From: Acidobacteria bacterium 13_1_20CM_3_53_8
GTDB lineage: Bacteria > Acidobacteriota > Blastocatellia > Pyrinomonadales > Pyrinomonadaceae
Assembly (NCBI GenBank): GCA_001920415.1
Contig: MNJR01000136.1
Coordinates: 40,535-93,608 of the forward strand
DNA: 53,074 nt
Direction: 5' to 3'
Position numbers and translations under genes: made by a program. Below are positions 51,657-53,074 of the stretch, piece after piece (the first letter of the stretch is position 1; the number at the start of each line of letters is the position of its first letter). The notes under the pieces were generated by a model. The model saw only the letters and a list, made by a program, of their open reading frames with translations. It made no database searches and was not told the DNA's origin.

Positions 51657-53074
51657 TCAACACGCGCCACCGTCCTCACCTTCCTTCTTTTCCGCACGGC
51701 TTCGCTTGCCGACCAGAGTGCGCATGCGGTCAAGCATCTCTTTGCGCCCTTTCCCTTTCATCTCTTCGGCAAGACGCTCAAGCGCCACAGTGACAACCTC
51801 TCTGTGATGAAAGTCCTCAACGTCCTTCTCTTTCGTAGCGTCCAGCCAGAGATTGTGAACGAGATTGATGTCGTCTTCTGTGAGTTGCGGCGCGTGCACA
51901 CCTATGTTGAATTCGTGAAGGTGGCCGTCCGTGTCAACGACGTGAAAGCAGACCTGATGCCTGGGCTTGTTCTGTAGCCGCTCCCAAGCTTCGCCCAAAC
52001 GCCGCGCCTGCTCTTCAGGCTCCATCACGCTTGAGCGGCCTGCCCAGATGTCCGCAGAATCAAGATGCGCAGCAGTCTGAGCTATGGCGTCGAAGATATT
52101 CGATGCGGGCACTACTAGAAGATCAACATGCTTGCCAGCTTTTTCGGCGAGCGCGATGACGCGGCTGAAAAGCAGTTGTTCGTAATTTGTGAAAAGGTGC
52201 TGCTCGCCAATGTGCTCATATCCTGTGTCTGGCCCCTTCATCACCTGCACAGTCATCACTACGAGGTCGCGCTTACCCGTGTGCGTCATCTCAAGAGCCT
52301 TCTTCACATGATCCAGCGTGTTGTAATCGCGCACGACTACGAGCGCGTTGCCGGGTCGCACCTCTACAGTCTCGTTCGAGATGATCTCTTGTTGTTGCAG
52401 ACGAAACTGATCCACTTCGACGTGCGCAGCCGCGCCGCGCTTTCTTTCATTTATGCGCTCGGAGATGAGGAAGATGCTGAAGAAGATGAGCGTGAAGGCA
52501 ATGCCGCTAATGGTCGCCACCTGCTTCGTGATTAGGTTAATTCCGGCAACTGAGAAGAGCAGCGCCGCTATGATGCCCAGTCCAATAGGAATTTCGTAAC
52601 CGTCCAGCCTGATGTTCAGTGGCACTTTCCATTCGCGCGGGCTGCGGTCTTTGAATCTGAGCACAAGCATTGCCAGCGCCTTGAATGCGAACGACCAGAT
52701 AACGCCGAACGCATAAGCTTCGCCCAGAACATAAACGTTGCCGCGAGAACCTATGATAGTGACGAGTTGCAGCAGCACTATCATGTTAATCATGCGATAG
52801 GTCGTGCCGTAACGTTTATGCGGCGCACGGAACCAATCCGTCAGCACGCCATCTTCCGAGACGCGGTTCAAGACTCCGTTCGAGCCTATGATTGCGGTGT
52901 TGACTGCCCCGGCGAGCATCAGAAAGCCTACGACGACTATGAACGCTTGAAAGAGAAGTTTCAGGGGCGTTGGGCCAACCAGATAGATGGAGATGCCGCT
53001 GATTAGATTGTCGAAGTATTGCGGTCTGACGCTATCTGGAATAATCGCGTAAGCGAAGAAAGAGACGAGCGAAG
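51657..53074 (-). CDS. APC-family permease with cytoplasmic UspA-like domain (5' truncated)
   Basis: The visible part covers about 470 residues and runs off the window edge. Its first part has at least five membrane segments (FIVVVGFLMLAGAVNTAIIG, YRMINMIVLLQLVTIIG, FGVIWSFAFKALAMLVLRF, IGLGIIAALLFSVAGI, ATISGIAFTLIFFSIFLIS) typical of amino acid-polyamine-organocation transporters. A soluble tail of about 260 residues follows, with an alpha/beta unit reminiscent of universal-stress (UspA) domains (NALVVVRDYNTLDHVKKALEMTHTG, KRDLVVMTVQVM). The substrate is unknown. The gene ends one base before the start of the small hypothetical. Confidence 0.85.
   Translation of the reverse strand, partial: SLVSFFAYAIIPDSVRPQYFDNLISGISIYLVGPTPLKLLFQAFIVVVGFLMLAGAVNTAIIGSNGVLNRVSEDGVLTDWFRAPHKRYGTTYRMINMIVLLQLVTIIGSRGNVYVLGEAYAFGVIWSFAFKALAMLVLRFKDRSPREWKVPLNIRLDGYEIPIGLGIIAALLFSVAGINLITKQVATISGIAFTLIFFSIFLISERINERKRGAAAHVEVDQFRLQQQEIISNETVEVRPGNALVVVRDYNTLDHVKKALEMTHTGKRDLVVMTVQVMKGPDTGYEHIGEQHLFTNYEQLLFSRVIALAEKAGKHVDLLVVPASNIFDAIAQTAAHLDSADIWAGRSSVMEPEEQARRLGEAWERLQNKPRHQVCFHVVDTDGHLHEFNIGVHAPQLTEDDINLVHNLWLDATKEKDVEDFHHREVVTVALERLAEEMKGKGRKEMLDRMRTLVGKRSRAEKKEGEDGGAC

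Overview
The window looks like a chromosomal segment of a Gram-negative acidobacterium, probably of the Blastocatellia type. This is an inference from gene content. The strongest pointers are a VWFA-related protein of the kind typical of Acidobacteria (17475-18671), outer-membrane proteins (OmpA-like, beta-barrel, TonB C-terminus), SIMPL lipoproteins and a moderate GC content. No rRNA, tRNA or CRISPR array was seen.

Layout. 1-7500: end of a TonB-domain gene, a SIMPL lipoprotein, a YgfZ-type folate-binding protein, a large STT3-like GT-C membrane protein, a HicB-like small gene and a Tat-exported flavin amine oxidase. 7551-13730: two-domain M16 peptidase, zinc alcohol dehydrogenase, an unknown lipoprotein/membrane-protein pair and a LOG-like protein. 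13871-26580: mostly minus-strand central metabolism: lipA, a PLP ammonia-lyase, lipB, then a complete 2-oxoacid dehydrogenase complex (E3, E1-alpha, E1-beta, E2). An aspartyl-protease-like gene and a DUF4242 gene sit inside that complex. The lipoate-making genes supply the cofactor that the E2 needs. 26683-41132: DinB-like protein, rhodanese, a TIR/NB-ARC/TPR protein, beta-barrel, TPR protein, fumarase, ferredoxin, Rieske protein, a second SIMPL protein, a two-component system, a nickel-transporter-like protein, YceI and a DUF1440-like protein. 41377-48125: a plus-strand defence/toxin island. It holds Uma2, an AF2212-type antitoxin with a frameshifted MazF-like toxin, an antitoxin-like/Doc pair bracketed by a duplication, and a type III restriction-modification operon with an antitoxin/PIN pair between mod and res. 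48353-53074: a 910-residue FG-GAP-like protein, a small hypothetical and a truncated APC permease.

The most striking non-coding feature is a set of about fifteen intergenic palindromes. They belong to several unrelated sequence families, yet their arms share a 7-nt period and they usually abut stop codons. They resemble the heptanucleotide STRR repeats known from cyanobacteria, but here they are arranged as inverted pairs around a loop.

Best candidates for something undescribed: (1) the mod-antitoxin-PIN-res operon, which resembles the PrrC arrangement (a ribonuclease toxin between modification and restriction genes) but in a type III system; (2) the toxin-antitoxin cassette bracketed by a duplicated mazF/mod junction, with a Doc-like protein that lacks the metal-binding acid; (3) the TIR-NB-ARC-TPR protein downstream of a rhodanese; (4) the period-7 palindromes as a class.
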